Assembly: GCA_016742125.1 (NCBI GenBank)
Contig: JACVCM010000115.1
Coordinates: 1-7,525 of the forward strand
Length of the DNA: 7,525 nt
Reading direction: 5' to 3'
Source: Sphingomonadaceae bacterium
GTDB lineage: Bacteria; Pseudomonadota; Alphaproteobacteria; Sphingomonadales; Sphingomonadaceae
Shown here: in pieces, positions 1-7,037 of the stretch
Layout of the letters: each line of letters begins with the position of its first letter
Position numbering within the stretch: the first letter of the stretch is position 1
The notes under the pieces: generated by a model
The model's database searches: none
What the model was told of the DNA's origin: nothing
What the model saw: only the letters and a program-made list of their open reading frames with translations
Program-made: the position numbers and the translations under genes

Positions 1-162
1 CCCACGGCGCCCAGCGAGTAAAACACGGGTCGGTGCAATCAACAGGTCCCCGGCAGCATGGGCCGGGGACGACAATCCTGCAGGCAAAGTTGCAATTAAC
101 GTCGCTCCCAGGGCAAGCTTGGCTGCCCACATCCGACATGCTTTTCCAAGCATTTCGCGCAT
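1..162 (-). CDS. Pilus/fimbrial-type periplasmic chaperone, N-terminal fragment
   Basis: Only the first 54 codons are present; the gene runs off the left edge with an open frame. Translation from ATG at 162 gives a basic start, a hydrophobic stretch (about residues 13-30) and a likely signal-peptidase site after SSPAHA (residues 31-36). The mature protein starts AGDLLIAPTRVLLAGRRG. The LLIAPTR..L.GRRG pattern is typical of the first beta-strand of PapD-like chaperones in sphingomonads that hold pilin-like subunits in the periplasm for an outer-membrane usher. AGGGA lies 5 nt before the ATG at 162. An in-frame ATG at 180 and further ATGs at 153 and 132 are alternatives, but the ribosome site favours 162. 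The DUF4402 gene just upstream on the same strand fits a subunit-plus-chaperone pair. The signal peptide is clear; the chaperone call rests on about 18 mature residues and is inference. Confidence 0.6.
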   Translation of the reverse strand, partial: MREMLGKACRMWAAKLALGATLIATLPAGLSSPAHAAGDLLIAPTRVLLAGRRG

Positions 163-280
163 ATATTTCCCTATCCACATATAGCGCACGGGAAAGAGCC
201 TGGTCGCTCCTCGCCGTACTGGTCCGTCAGCGAGCATGCCATGATATGGTTACCAAGCAGCTAACTGCAGTCGGATGGGC

Positions 281-315
281 CAAGAAAAACCCCGGAAACG
301 TCGTTTCCGGGGTTT
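281..315 (-). terminator. Intrinsic terminator after the DUF4402 gene
   Basis: A perfect 14-bp inverted repeat (287-300 and 302-315, arms AAACCCCGGAAACG and its complement; in RNA probably a 9-10 bp stem with a 5-nt loop) is followed on the minus strand by TTTTTCTTG. It starts 25 nt after the TAA of the DUF4402 gene. GC-rich stem plus T-run is the classic rho-independent form. The plus-strand side has a weaker tail (TTTCGATT), so action is mainly in the minus direction. It separates the DUF4402 gene from the chaperone gene, which would need its own promoter or readthrough. Confidence 0.85.
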
Positions 316-340
316 CGATTCGGGTTATGCCAGTGATTTA

Positions 341-835
341 TTACTGATAATCAGCAGAAACGGCATAAGTGCCCAGATAAGTACCAGCTGTCTGGTTGGC
401 ACCGATCGTCAGCGTCCCGCCAACATTGAACGCTTGCCAGTTACCGTTAGCGGCCAGAGTTGCCGGTGCGTCGGTGGTGAGCGAAAGGTTCATCGGAGCC
501 CCTGCGCCGGTCAACGAGGTCGATCCGGCAACGGAGATTGCGACGTTGTAACCATTTGCACCGCGAACGCGCAATCCACCCCGCTGTGCGGTGCCAACGC
601 ACGTAACGGTAGGAGCGCATGTGCGGGTGTTAGATGTGGTTGGCAATGTTACCGTGCCGCCAGCAGCACCGGGTGCCACCACGCCAAAATCCAGAACGGC
701 GGTTTGTTCGAGCTCGACGGGAGCGATGATGACAACGCGCGCATCAGCATTTACGGTAGCGGCCTGCGCACCGGTCGAAACCAAAGCGGCAGCAGCGATC
801 GCGCCGGCAAGGGCGATTTTCGACTTGTTCAACAT
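341..835 (-). CDS. DUF4402 family secreted protein (pilin-like surface subunit candidate)
   Basis: A 164-aa protein with a textbook signal peptide: MLNKSK, a hydrophobic run and cleavage after TGAQA at residue 25. The mature part is rich in Ala, Gly, Thr and Val and predicted to be all beta. The N-terminal segment (ARVVIIAPVELEQTAVLDFGVV, residues 32-53) and the closing GTYLGTYAVSADYQ match the DUF4402 pattern of an opening strand, a Gly-rich loop and a terminal G-T-Y/F alternating strand. Cys73 and Cys79 probably form a disulphide in the periplasm or at the surface. The start at 835 is chosen because AAGGA lies 7 nt upstream and the signal peptide begins there; the frame is open up to a GTG at 877 but that would put 14 unfavourable residues ahead of the signal. 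DUF4402 proteins commonly neighbour chaperone-usher genes, and here a chaperone-like gene follows. A structural role on the cell surface is inference; the exact function is unknown. Confidence 0.8.
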   Translation of the reverse strand: MLNKSKIALAGAIAAAALVSTGAQAATVNADARVVIIAPVELEQTAVLDFGVVAPGAAGGTVTLPTTSNTRTCAPTVTCVGTAQRGGLRVRGANGYNVAISVAGSTSLTGAGAPMNLSLTTDAPATLAANGNWQAFNVGGTLTIGANQTAGTYLGTYAVSADYQ

Positions 836-905
836 AAACTGGTCCTTCGTGACAAAAGCAGAGATAGAATGCCCCACTGCATTCAGCCTCTCTTATGCAC
901 CTAGA

Positions 906-936
906 ATCATAAGGCTTTGCTGCGCGCGATGGTTAA
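906..936 (-). promoter_or_regulatory. Possible promoter of the DUF4402 gene
   Basis: On the minus strand TATGAT (911-906) resembles a -10 box and TTAACC (936-931) could be a weak -35, but the 19-bp spacer is long. It would give a leader of about 65 nt, which contains a small hairpin (GAATGC/GCATTC, 867-884) upstream of the ribosome site. The rest of the 237-bp gap between parB and this gene shows no ORF or RNA gene that I can support. A promoter is expected here because the gene is functionally unrelated to parB; its exact position is a guess. Confidence 0.25.
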
Positions 937-1072
937 CGAGCGCGCACGGCGAAAGCTTATCGACCAAGGTTAATTTCTTCAGAGTCTAAGGAAACCCGTT
1001 GATTTCGGTCCGTCATCCGTCCGTCAAATTGTTAAAGACAATCTGCCTGCAAGCGATTGCACGAAAAAATCT

Positions 1073-2005
1073 TCAGAATTTTTCGCCGGTCAGGCGCTGA
1101 CAGAGCATGTCGAGTTGGTCGAGACTGCCATATTCGAACGTTACCGATCCGGCACCGCTTGCATTGCGCTGGTTGATTTTGACCTTTAGACCGAGAAGAT
1201 CACCCAAATGGGTTTCGACCGCCCGGATGTCGGCATTTGCGGGATTAAGGTCCTGAGTCTCACCCGCAAACCGAGCTGGCGCCCTGCCTTTCCTGACCAG
1301 CGCTTCGGTGGCACGGACCGACAGGCCCTGTTTGATAACAACCATCGCCAGCCTTACGGCATCGTCACTACCAAGCAATGCCCGCGCATGCCCCATGGAG
1401 AGCTTTTCCTCAATGACCAGTTCGCGAATCGCTGGCGGTAAATCGAGCAGGCGCATCATGTTGGAGACATGGCTGCGCGATTTGTGAACCAGTTCGGCCA
1501 GTTCAGATGCACTGTGACCGAAAACCTCGGTCAGTTTCCGGTATGCCTCGGCTTCTTCAATGGGGTTCAGGTCTTGGCGCTGGATGTTTTCCAGCAAAGC
1601 GATTTCGAGCGTCTCGGCATCGTCGAAATTGCGCACCAGCGCCGGAATCTCATGAATATGCGCCTTTTGCGCAGCGCGCCAGCGGCGTTCGCCAGCGATG
1701 ATTTGATAACCCGATTCAAATGGGCGAACCACGATCGGTTGGATGATACCATGTTTGGCGATGCTCGCAGCCAGCTCGGCAAGTGCTTCGTCGGGAAAAT
1801 GCCGGCGCGGCTGGTCGGGATTTGGCTGAATGTTGGCAATCGGGATCGATGCAATCGTCGATCCGGTCGCCAGTTCGGCCTCTCTCGGGCCAGATCCCTG
1901 CGGCGAATCGCTCCGGAGCGCTTCACCGAGTAGTGCATCCAGCCCGCGACCCAGCCCCATTTTTTTCCGCAAAGGCGACTTCTCGCTCGTTTCCTCCGGA
2001 CTCAC
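1073..2005 (-). CDS. parB: Chromosome-partitioning protein ParB (CTP-dependent DNA clamp)
   Basis: A 310-aa ParB/Spo0J-type protein. It loads onto parS sites, spreads as a CTP-dependent sliding clamp and works with ParA to move the replicated origin region. Visible parts: the N-terminal GLGRGLDALLG segment (residues 17-27) that in relatives contacts ParA; the nucleotide-binding region with GERRWR (105-110) and ENIQRQDLNP (139-148); a helix-turn-helix (about 165-190, SASELAELVHKSRSHVSNMM) that reads parS; and a C-terminal dimerisation region ending LTGEKF. The start is taken as GTG at 2005, sharing GTGA with the parA stop, with AAGGGAG 8 nt upstream; ATG at 1960 is a weaker alternative that begins MGLGRGLD. 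Two parS sites for it lie upstream in the same gene cluster (3381-3396 and 5366-5381). No strong terminator follows the TGA. Confidence 0.97.
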   Translation of the reverse strand: MSPEETSEKSPLRKKMGLGRGLDALLGEALRSDSPQGSGPREAELATGSTIASIPIANIQPNPDQPRRHFPDEALAELAASIAKHGIIQPIVVRPFESGYQIIAGERRWRAAQKAHIHEIPALVRNFDDAETLEIALLENIQRQDLNPIEEAEAYRKLTEVFGHSASELAELVHKSRSHVSNMMRLLDLPPAIRELVIEEKLSMGHARALLGSDDAVRLAMVVIKQGLSVRATEALVRKGRAPARFAGETQDLNPANADIRAVETHLGDLLGLKVKINQRNASGAGSVTFEYGSLDQLDMLCQRLTGEKF

Positions 2006-2781
2006 GCTGCGAGCTCCCTTGCCGGCAGCCGTCCGATCAACTCGCGTGCGAGCGCCATATAAGCCTCCGAACCGCTGCATTTGTGATCATAGACCAGCGC
2101 AGGAAGACCGTGGCTCGGTGCCTCAGATAGTCGGACATTGCGGGGTATCACTGTCTGGAATACGAGATTCCCGAGGCAGCTTCGCACATCGTCAGCCACT
2201 TGATCGGTAAGCCGGTTCCGTCGGTCGAACATGGTAAGCGCCACTCCCATGACCGAGAGATCCGGATTGAACCGCTTCTGTATTCTCTCAACTGTCTGTA
2301 ATAATTGACTTAATCCCTCAAGCGCAAAAAATTCGCATTGCAGGGGAACCAGTATGGAATCGACCGCAACTAACGAATTGATAGTGAGCAGACCGAGCGA
2401 TGGCGGGCAGTCTACCAGGCAGATGTCCCAGTTGGCATCGGACTGGTCGAAAGCCGCCTTCAATCGGCCGGTGCGATCTTCATATTCTACCAGTTCGATC
2501 TCGGCGCCCGACAGATCGACCGTGGCAGGAACCAGGTCGAGATTCGGTATCATTGTCGGAATCGCCGCGTCTTTCAGCGACGCATCACCCAGCAGCAGAT
2601 CATAACTGCTGTGCACGCGGTCGACCTGCTTAAGGCCAAGCCCGGTAGATGCATTGCCCTGAGGATCGAGATCCACGAGAACGGTTCGCCAGCCACTTGC
2701 CGCCAAGGCCGTGGCCAGGTTTATCGCGGTCGTGGTCTTGCCGACTCCGCCCTTCTGATTTGCGATGGCAATACGAATCAT
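2002..2781 (-). CDS. parA: Chromosome-partitioning ATPase ParA
   Basis: A 259-aa ParA/Soj-type Walker ATPase that binds DNA non-specifically as an ATP dimer and is stripped from the nucleoid by ParB-parS complexes, so pulling the origin region apart. The deviant Walker A motif KGGVGKTT is at residues 10-17, with signature Lys10 and Lys15; the switch-like VDLDPQGN is at 36-43; Walker B is LVDCPPS (122-128, Asp124). The short N-terminus without a helix-turn-helix is the chromosomal type, not the longer plasmid P1 type. The ATG at 2781 overlaps the rsmG stop as ATGA and the TGA at 2002 overlaps the parB start as GTGA, so translation is very likely coupled on both sides. Length and motifs are normal for the family. 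Confidence 0.97.
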   Translation of the reverse strand: MIRIAIANQKGGVGKTTTAINLATALAASGWRTVLVDLDPQGNASTGLGLKQVDRVHSSYDLLLGDASLKDAAIPTMIPNLDLVPATVDLSGAEIELVEYEDRTGRLKAAFDQSDANWDICLVDCPPSLGLLTINSLVAVDSILVPLQCEFFALEGLSQLLQTVERIQKRFNPDLSVMGVALTMFDRRNRLTDQVADDVRSCLGNLVFQTVIPRNVRLSEAPSHGLPALVYDHKCSGSEAYMALARELIGRLPARELAA

Positions 2782-3440
2782 CGTTTCTCGTGCCTTGTTC
2801 CTGCCCGACTAGCCCTAACGCAGCGCTTTCCGGTCAGATGTCCCACCAATATCCCAGCATCGGCGTCAGTCAAACTGGGTTCGATCCGAAAATCGCCGGC
2901 CCATTCGGCCTGAGCGTTCATCCATTCTTTAGCGGCATTACGTCCCTTTGGTAACAGCCATAAAGTCTTATCTGTGGAAAATCGGGATGCCAGTGCGAAC
3001 AATCTGGGCAACGGCGCAAATGCGCGAGCCGAAATAACCGAATATGGGGCAGTTTCGAGGCGTTCAAGCGGTGCTCCCGCAACGGTAACGTCCGGCAAAC
3101 CCAAAACGGCGACAGCATGGCGGAGATAATCGATCCGGCGTGCGCGGGACTCCACCAGCGTAACTTTAAACGGGCTCAAAAGAGCGATAACCAGCCCGGG
3201 AAATCCGGCCCCGGAACCCAAATCGAGCCAGGTTTGATTGGTATGGGAAAGAAATTGTAACAGCTGCGCGCTATCCAAAATATGTCGTGACCAAATCGCG
3301 CCAACCGTGGTTGCCGAGATCAGATTTTGCTTCTGCGCCTCGACTGTTAGCAGATCCACGAACTGCTCAAGCCTCGCTTCTGTTTCACGTGAAACACCAA
3401 ATTGTGTACGTAGTATAAGCTTTGCTTGTTCCTCGGTCAT
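2778..3440 (-). CDS. rsmG: 16S rRNA (guanine(527)-N7)-methyltransferase RsmG
   Basis: A 220-aa protein of the GidB/RsmG family, which makes N7-methylguanosine at G527 of 16S rRNA using S-adenosylmethionine; loss in other bacteria gives low-level streptomycin resistance. The SAM-binding loop [12 protein letters not shown] is at residues 71-82, followed by [15 protein letters not shown] (about 93-107) with the acidic residue that normally holds the SAM ribose. The N-terminal part ([19 protein letters not shown]) is the usual cap helix region. The ATG at 3440 overlaps the mnmG stop as ATGA. Residues 16-20 (VSRET) are encoded by a perfect parS palindrome, so this stretch of the gene carries a DNA-level constraint as well. 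Its place between mnmG and parA is the classic origin-side arrangement. Confidence 0.96.
   Translation of the reverse strand: MTEEQAKLILRTQFGVSRETEARLEQFVDLLTVEAQKQNLISATTVGAIWSRHILDSAQLLQFLSHTNQTWLDLGSGAGFPGLVIALLSPFKVTLVESRARRIDYLRHAVAVLGLPDVTVAGAPLERLETAPYSVISARAFAPLPRLFALASRFSTDKTLWLLPKGRNAAKEWMNAQAEWAGDFRIEPSLTDADAGILVGHLTGKRCVRASRAGTRHEKR
3381..3396. promoter_or_regulatory. parS: parS centromere site inside rsmG (16/16 consensus)
   Basis: TGTTTCACGTGAAACA is a perfect 16-bp palindrome identical to the bacterial chromosomal parS consensus. It lies inside rsmG, where the minus strand reads GTT TCA CGT GAA ACA (Val16-Thr20). It is 600 bp upstream of parA. Chromosomal ParB nucleates at such sites and then slides along neighbouring DNA; the ParB gene 1.4 kb away has the expected helix-turn-helix. 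A chance occurrence of 16 exact bases in a window this short is very unlikely. Confidence 0.95.
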
Positions 3441-5317
3441 GCCGCGATGCTGCGGCTTCGTTCCGCGCGCTTCGCATACACAAGGATCGCGGCGAGCGCC
3501 GCAGGCGTGACGCCTCTCACGCGGCTGGCGGCAGAAAGTGTCTCAGGCCGCGCAGCTTCCAGTCGCTCCACCATTTCGTTGGAAAGACCTGCAATGTCGC
3601 TGTACTTCAATTCGTCCGGTAATGCGATGCGATCATTTGCTGCGATGTTTCGTATTTCGGCATCCTGTCGCTCCAGATAAGGTGCATAGCGGCTGTCCTG
3701 CTCAACCTCGGCCAAAGCATCTTCATCCACTTCCATATCCGCCCCATATAGGATGGCGACCAAATCGCGGCCAGTTATCATTGGGAAGCGAAGCCATTCG
3801 CTAAGAGACATCCTTCCGGCATCCGGCTTGACTGCAATATCATGTCGCAACAACTGGTCTGCAGTCAGCTTGGTCTGGAACGCCGCTTCAAGCGCCTGTT
3901 TCCTTTCAACCCGGGTCTTGAAAAGATTTTCCCGTTCGGAGGAGACGCAGCCTGCTTCTATTGCCAACGGCGTGAGACGTGTCGGCGCATTATCCGCTCG
4001 GAGTCGAAGCCGATATTCCGCGCGTGCCGTCAGCATTCGATAGGGCTCGGTCACGCCTTGCAGGATGAGGTCGTCCACCATCACCGCAAGATAGCTGTTG
4101 GAACGATCGATCGCCGGCATCGGCATGCCAAAAAGGCGTGTTGCCGCGCCCAGTCCTGCAATCAGACCCTGCGCCGCTGCCTCTTCATAACCCGTTGTGC
4201 CGTTGATCTGTCCGGCGCAATAGAGCCCGGCAAAGCCGCGAACGGCCAGTGAACTGTCAAGAGCACGCGGGTCGATGTGATCATATTCGACGGCATATCC
4301 CGGCACGACAATTTTGCATTGTTCCAGGCCTGCCATCGACTGGACCATAGCTTCCTGAATATCCGTCGGCAGCGACGTTGAAATTCCATTGGGATAAACG
4401 AGATAACTGTCCAATCCTTCGGGTTCCAAAAAGACCTGATGGCCGTCACGATCACCAAAGCGGAAAATCTTGTCCTCGATCGATGGACAGTAGCGCGGCC
4501 CCTGCCCCGCAATATCACCTCCGAAAAGCGGCGACCGACCAAGTCCGCTGCGAATGATATCGTGCGTCTGGCTATTTGTACGGCTTATCGCGCAAAACAG
4601 CTGGGGTAATGCTCTATGCGAATGCATCATCGACATGGTCCAGCGCCCAGCGTCCGAAGGCTGTTCCTCCAGCTGCGACCAGTCGATTGTTCGCCCATCC
4701 AGTCGCGGTGGTGTACCCGTTTTCAATCGCGCCATGGGCAGGCCGGCACCCCGAATCTGTTCAGCCAATATGGTAGCTGCGGCCTCACCAATCCGACCTC
4801 CCGTGAGCCGTTCCTCCCCTCGAAAAAGTTTTCCTCCAAGGAAAGTTCCCGTTGCCAGAATCACCGCAGATGAGCTCAGGCGGGTACCATCGGCGAGCTT
4901 GAGACCGCTAACTCTTGTGCCGGAACCTACGGCAAAACAAAGTGCTGCGGCTTCGCCCTCTACAATCGTCAGCTTGTCATGTCCTGCCAATTGGCGCTGA
5001 ATGGAGGCCTTGAAAAGCCTACGGTCGGCCTGGATACGGGGGCCCTGGACAGCAGTTCCTTTGGATGCGTTCAGCATCCGGTAATGAATGGCCGCATCGT
5101 CGGCTGCGCGCGCGATCAATCCGTCAAAGGCATCGACCTCTCGCACCAAATGGCCTTTGCCCAGCCCGCCAATTGCCGGATTGCACGACATTGCACCAAT
5201 GGTTGCGCGATCGAAACTGACAAGTGCAACCCGCGCGCCCATTCGAGCAGCAACAGCAGCGGCTTCGGTCCCGGCATGCCCGCCGCCGACGACTATGATA
5301 TCGAAGTCGTGATTCAC
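3437..5317 (-). CDS. mnmG: tRNA uridine-5-carboxymethylaminomethyl modification enzyme MnmG (GidA)
   Basis: The FAD-dependent partner of MnmE. Together they place a (carboxymethyl)aminomethyl group on C5 of the wobble uridine of several tRNAs. From GTG at 5317 the protein has 626 residues, close to the family norm of about 630. The FAD-binding loop GGGHAGTE is at 11-18; [13 protein letters not shown] holds Cys45; [19 protein letters not shown] (about 266-284) holds Cys277, the residue numbered 277 also in E. coli; [21 protein letters not shown] (about 364-384) is the second family signature; the C-terminal helical region mediates tRNA and MnmE contact. The start is uncertain: GTG 5317 gives the usual short lead ([13 protein letters not shown]) but has no good ribosome site and sits 1 nt after a hairpin, while a TTG at 5353 has GAGG only 2 nt away and adds 12 atypical residues. 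The TGA overlaps rsmG by 4 nt. Confidence 0.95.
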   Translation of the reverse strand: MNHDFDIIVVGGGHAGTEAAAVAARMGARVALVSFDRATIGAMSCNPAIGGLGKGHLVREVDAFDGLIARAADDAAIHYRMLNASKGTAVQGPRIQADRRLFKASIQRQLAGHDKLTIVEGEAAALCFAVGSGTRVSGLKLADGTRLSSSAVILATGTFLGGKLFRGEERLTGGRIGEAAATILAEQIRGAGLPMARLKTGTPPRLDGRTIDWSQLEEQPSDAGRWTMSMMHSHRALPQLFCAISRTNSQTHDIIRSGLGRSPLFGGDIAGQGPRYCPSIEDKIFRFGDRDGHQVFLEPEGLDSYLVYPNGISTSLPTDIQEAMVQSMAGLEQCKIVVPGYAVEYDHIDPRALDSSLAVRGFAGLYCAGQINGTTGYEEAAAQGLIAGLGAATRLFGMPMPAIDRSNSYLAVMVDDLILQGVTEPYRMLTARAEYRLRLRADNAPTRLTPLAIEAGCVSSERENLFKTRVERKQALEAAFQTKLTADQLLRHDIAVKPDAGRMSLSEWLRFPMITGRDLVAILYGADMEVDEDALAEVEQDSRYAPYLERQDAEIRNIAANDRIALPDELKYSDIAGLSNEMVERLEAARPETLSAASRVRGVTPAALAAILVYAKRAERSRSIAA

Positions 5318-5318
5318 A

Positions 5319-5337
5319 CTTGCGCCAATAGCGCAAG
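5319..5337. repeat. Hairpin directly before the mnmG start
   Basis: CTTGCGC (5319-5325) and GCGCAAG (5331-5337) form a perfect 7-bp inverted repeat with a 5-nt loop. On the minus strand it ends 1 nt before the GTG taken as the mnmG start and would cover its ribosome-binding region. No T-run follows, so it is not an intrinsic terminator. If translation starts at TTG 5353 instead, the same bases encode part of a 12-residue extension. A role in restricting mnmG initiation is inference. Confidence 0.5.
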
Positions 5338-5365
5338 CAATACTGTGCGTCAAAACCTCGCCGCA

Positions 5366-5381
5366 TGTTTCACGTGAAACT
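5366..5381. promoter_or_regulatory. parS: Second parS site, mnmE-mnmG gap (15/16 consensus)
   Basis: TGTTTCACGTGAAACT matches parS at 15 of 16 positions, missing only the last outer base; the inner 14-bp palindrome GTTTCACGTGAAAC is intact. It lies between the mnmE stop (5409) and the mnmG start and is about 2.0 kb from the perfect copy in rsmG. Sites with one outer mismatch usually bind ParB well. Its intergenic position means the match is not driven by coding and could also let ParB affect mnmG expression. Confidence 0.9.
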
Positions 5382-5408
5382 ATTCACTGCGAAAAGAAGT
5401 AAACCAAG

Positions 5409-6701
5409 CTATTTTCCGATGCAAAACTTGCCGAAAAGTGCGTCGAGCATTTCTTCCGTGTGCGCGCGTCCGGTCAGCCTGTCGAGCGACATTCGTACTT
5501 GGCGAAGATGCTCACCGATAATCAGCCAGTCGTGACTGTCGGAAACCTCGGCAAGGTCCGCAACCACCATTTCAAGATAGTGTCGCTGACGCCGGTTGAT
5601 CGCAAAACGGTCGGGCGGCGGAAGCAGGTGTTTGGCCCGTGCGACAATTTCCGCTTTGAGATCGCTTATGCCACCTCCGCTCATCGCCGATACCACGATT
5701 GCAACCGGCGATTTCTGCAGATGCGCAGGATCGTCAGATTTTGCTTCTATCTCAATCAGTTGAGGATGTGGCGGTCCTTCATTCTCGGCTCCGAGCCATA
5801 AGAGGATGTCGGCGTCATCAAAGGCCGCACGTGTGCGTTCGATCCCGATAATCTCGATCCTGTCGTGGCTTTCGTCACGAAGCCCGGCGGTATCGATAAA
5901 GATCAGGGGGATGCCGTCAAAAGCGACGGGCACTTCAATTCTGTCCCGCGTCGTTCCGGGTGCATCTGACACAATTGCTGCATCACGCCCGACCAGTGTA
6001 TTGAGCAAGGTAGACTTGCCACTATTCGGTGGCCCGCCGAGAACCACATGAAGTCCATCGCGCAGCTTTTCGGCTGAGGGCGTGTTCAGAACCTCCATGA
6101 TGGCGGTATGAAGCGTTCTACAACTATCTGATATTGATTGACTATTATGAGCCTGGACATCATCTTCGTCAGAAAAATCGAGCTCCGCTTCAGTAAGCGC
6201 GGACAGTCGCAGCACCTCTACGCGCCATTTCTCAATCAAGGCGCTGAAAGCCCCTCCCATCATGCGGTTCGCTGCCCGGCGTTGCCATTCGGTCTCGGCT
6301 GCCAAAAGATCGGCCAATCCCTCGGCTTCGTTCAGATCGATACGACCATTCTGGAAGGCGCGTTTTGTGAATTCACCTGGTTCAGCCTGGCGCAGTCCCG
6401 GGATCATCGCCAGCGTCGCTTCAACGGCGCGCACGACCCCGCGACCGCCATGCAAGTGCAACTCCGCCAAATCCTCGCCGGTTGCACTGCCTGGCCCCGG
6501 AAAGACAAGCGCGAGTGCCTGGTCTAGCTCCTCACCGGACGGCTTTCTAAGCGTCACCAGAGAAGCCCGGCGTGGGGCAGGCAATCGCCCCGCGAGCAAT
6601 TCAATGGCTTCAAACGCCTGCGCTCCGCTGATACGGATAATTGCGATAGCCGCCGGTGGCGCACCGCTGGACAGGGCAAAGATCGTGTCAGCGGTGCCCA
6701 T
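5409..6701 (-). CDS. mnmE: tRNA modification GTPase MnmE (TrmE)
   Basis: A 430-aa GTPase that works with MnmG on wobble-uridine modification; GTP hydrolysis is driven by potassium-dependent G-domain dimerisation. Domains in order: N-terminal formyl-tetrahydrofolate-binding domain (about 1-117, DTIFALSSG..AIAIIRISG at the start), a helical domain interrupted by the G domain (about 215-365), and the C-terminal helix ending in the invariant CIGK (427-430), whose cysteine is essential in E. coli. G-domain motifs: G1 GGPPNSGKST (222-231), G2 GTTRD (249-253), G3 DTAGLR (270-275), G5 SAM (338-340). G4 reads AKSD (320-323) instead of the usual NKxD. ATG 6701 is the only start that gives the family N-terminus; its ribosome site is poor, and the DUF6489 stop is 9 bp away, so coupling to that gene is plausible. 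Slightly shorter than E. coli MnmE (454 aa). Confidence 0.97.
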   Translation of the reverse strand: MGTADTIFALSSGAPPAAIAIIRISGAQAFEAIELLAGRLPAPRRASLVTLRKPSGEELDQALALVFPGPGSATGEDLAELHLHGGRGVVRAVEATLAMIPGLRQAEPGEFTKRAFQNGRIDLNEAEGLADLLAAETEWQRRAANRMMGGAFSALIEKWRVEVLRLSALTEAELDFSDEDDVQAHNSQSISDSCRTLHTAIMEVLNTPSAEKLRDGLHVVLGGPPNSGKSTLLNTLVGRDAAIVSDAPGTTRDRIEVPVAFDGIPLIFIDTAGLRDESHDRIEIIGIERTRAAFDDADILLWLGAENEGPPHPQLIEIEAKSDDPAHLQKSPVAIVVSAMSGGGISDLKAEIVARAKHLLPPPDRFAINRRQRHYLEMVVADLAEVSDSHDWLIIGEHLRQVRMSLDRLTGRAHTEEMLDALFGKFCIGK

Positions 6702-6710
6702 GGAAAGATG

Positions 6711-6971
6711 CTATTTCTTGTCCTTCGGACTCATGCCGGACATTGCCGCCTTAGCGCCGGTTTCGATGAGCTGCTGGAACAGTTGCAGACCCATCTGTCC
6801 CATGGGGGCAATCTGCTTGCCGATCTCCTGAAGCTGCTCGAGGCCGCCTGCGCCTTTCATCAACTTCGTGATATTCTCGACATAGGCCTCGTTCGCCTTG
6901 GTCACATCGGGCAGGCCGAGCAAAGCGCGCGCTTCTTCCGGCGAGCAGTCGATCTCGATATTCATCTTCAC
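6711..6971 (-). CDS. Small DUF6489-type protein of unknown function
   Basis: An 86-aa protein starting MKMNIEIDCSPEEARALLGLPDV, the pattern of the DUF6489 family found in sphingomonads and other alphaproteobacteria (family named from memory). After this strand-helix opening the rest is predicted helical, Met- and Gln-rich (KQIAPMGQMGLQLFQQLIE), and ends in a charged tail (SPKDKK). There is no signal peptide, membrane segment or catalytic motif. The start is GTG at 6971: AAGGAGG lies 9 nt upstream, whereas TTG 6977 is too close and ATG 6965 is 15 nt away. It stands first in the minus-strand cluster, 9 bp before mnmE, so it is probably cotranscribed. Its function is unknown; the location gives no direct clue beyond shared expression with tRNA modification genes. 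Confidence 0.8.
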   Translation of the reverse strand: MKMNIEIDCSPEEARALLGLPDVTKANEAYVENITKLMKGAGGLEQLQEIGKQIAPMGQMGLQLFQQLIETGAKAAMSGMSPKDKK

Positions 6972-7009
6972 GGGCAAGGCCCTCCTTCCATTTCCCTCTT
7001 ATGTCCCGC

Positions 7010-7037
7010 ACTATAATGGCAAAGCCGAATCAAGCAA
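7010..7037 (-). promoter_or_regulatory. Likely promoter of the DUF6489-mnmE-mnmG-rsmG-parAB cluster
   Basis: On the minus strand TTGCTT (7037-7032) and TATAGT (7015-7010) are spaced by 16 bp, a good fit to a sigma70-type promoter. Transcription would begin near 7003, about 30 nt before the GTG at 6971 and upstream of its strong AAGGAGG. It is the only credible promoter I see ahead of the whole minus-strand cluster. Its -10 overlaps a TATAAT on the other strand. Confidence 0.5.
7012..7017 (+). promoter_or_regulatory. Possible -10 box for the dienelactone hydrolase gene
   Basis: A perfect TATAAT on the plus strand, 42 nt before the ATG at 7060. No clear -35 exists; at the right distance there are only weak matches such as TTCCAT (6986-6991, 20-bp spacer). 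It shares bases with the opposite -10 of the DUF6489 promoter, so the two genes may compete for polymerase. Confidence 0.35.

Noticed and set aside
163..280. Promoter for the chaperone-like gene
   Set aside because: TATATG and TATCAT are present but none has a -35 at acceptable spacing, so no call was made.
275..904. Long plus-strand open frame (209 codons) opposite the DUF4402 gene
   Set aside because: It is antisense to a gene with a clear signal peptide and ribosome site; the translation is Arg/Cys/Ser-rich with no recognisable motif.
1028..1061. Small hairpins after the parB stop (TGCAA/TTGCA at 1048-1061 and ATTGT/ACAAT at 1028-1042)
   Set aside because: Stems are only 5 bp and neither is followed by a proper T-run on the minus strand, so I do not call a terminator.
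5826..5837. CGCACGTGTGCG in mnmE as a further parS site
   Set aside because: It contains CACGTG but lacks the GTTT/AAAC arms needed for ParB recognition.
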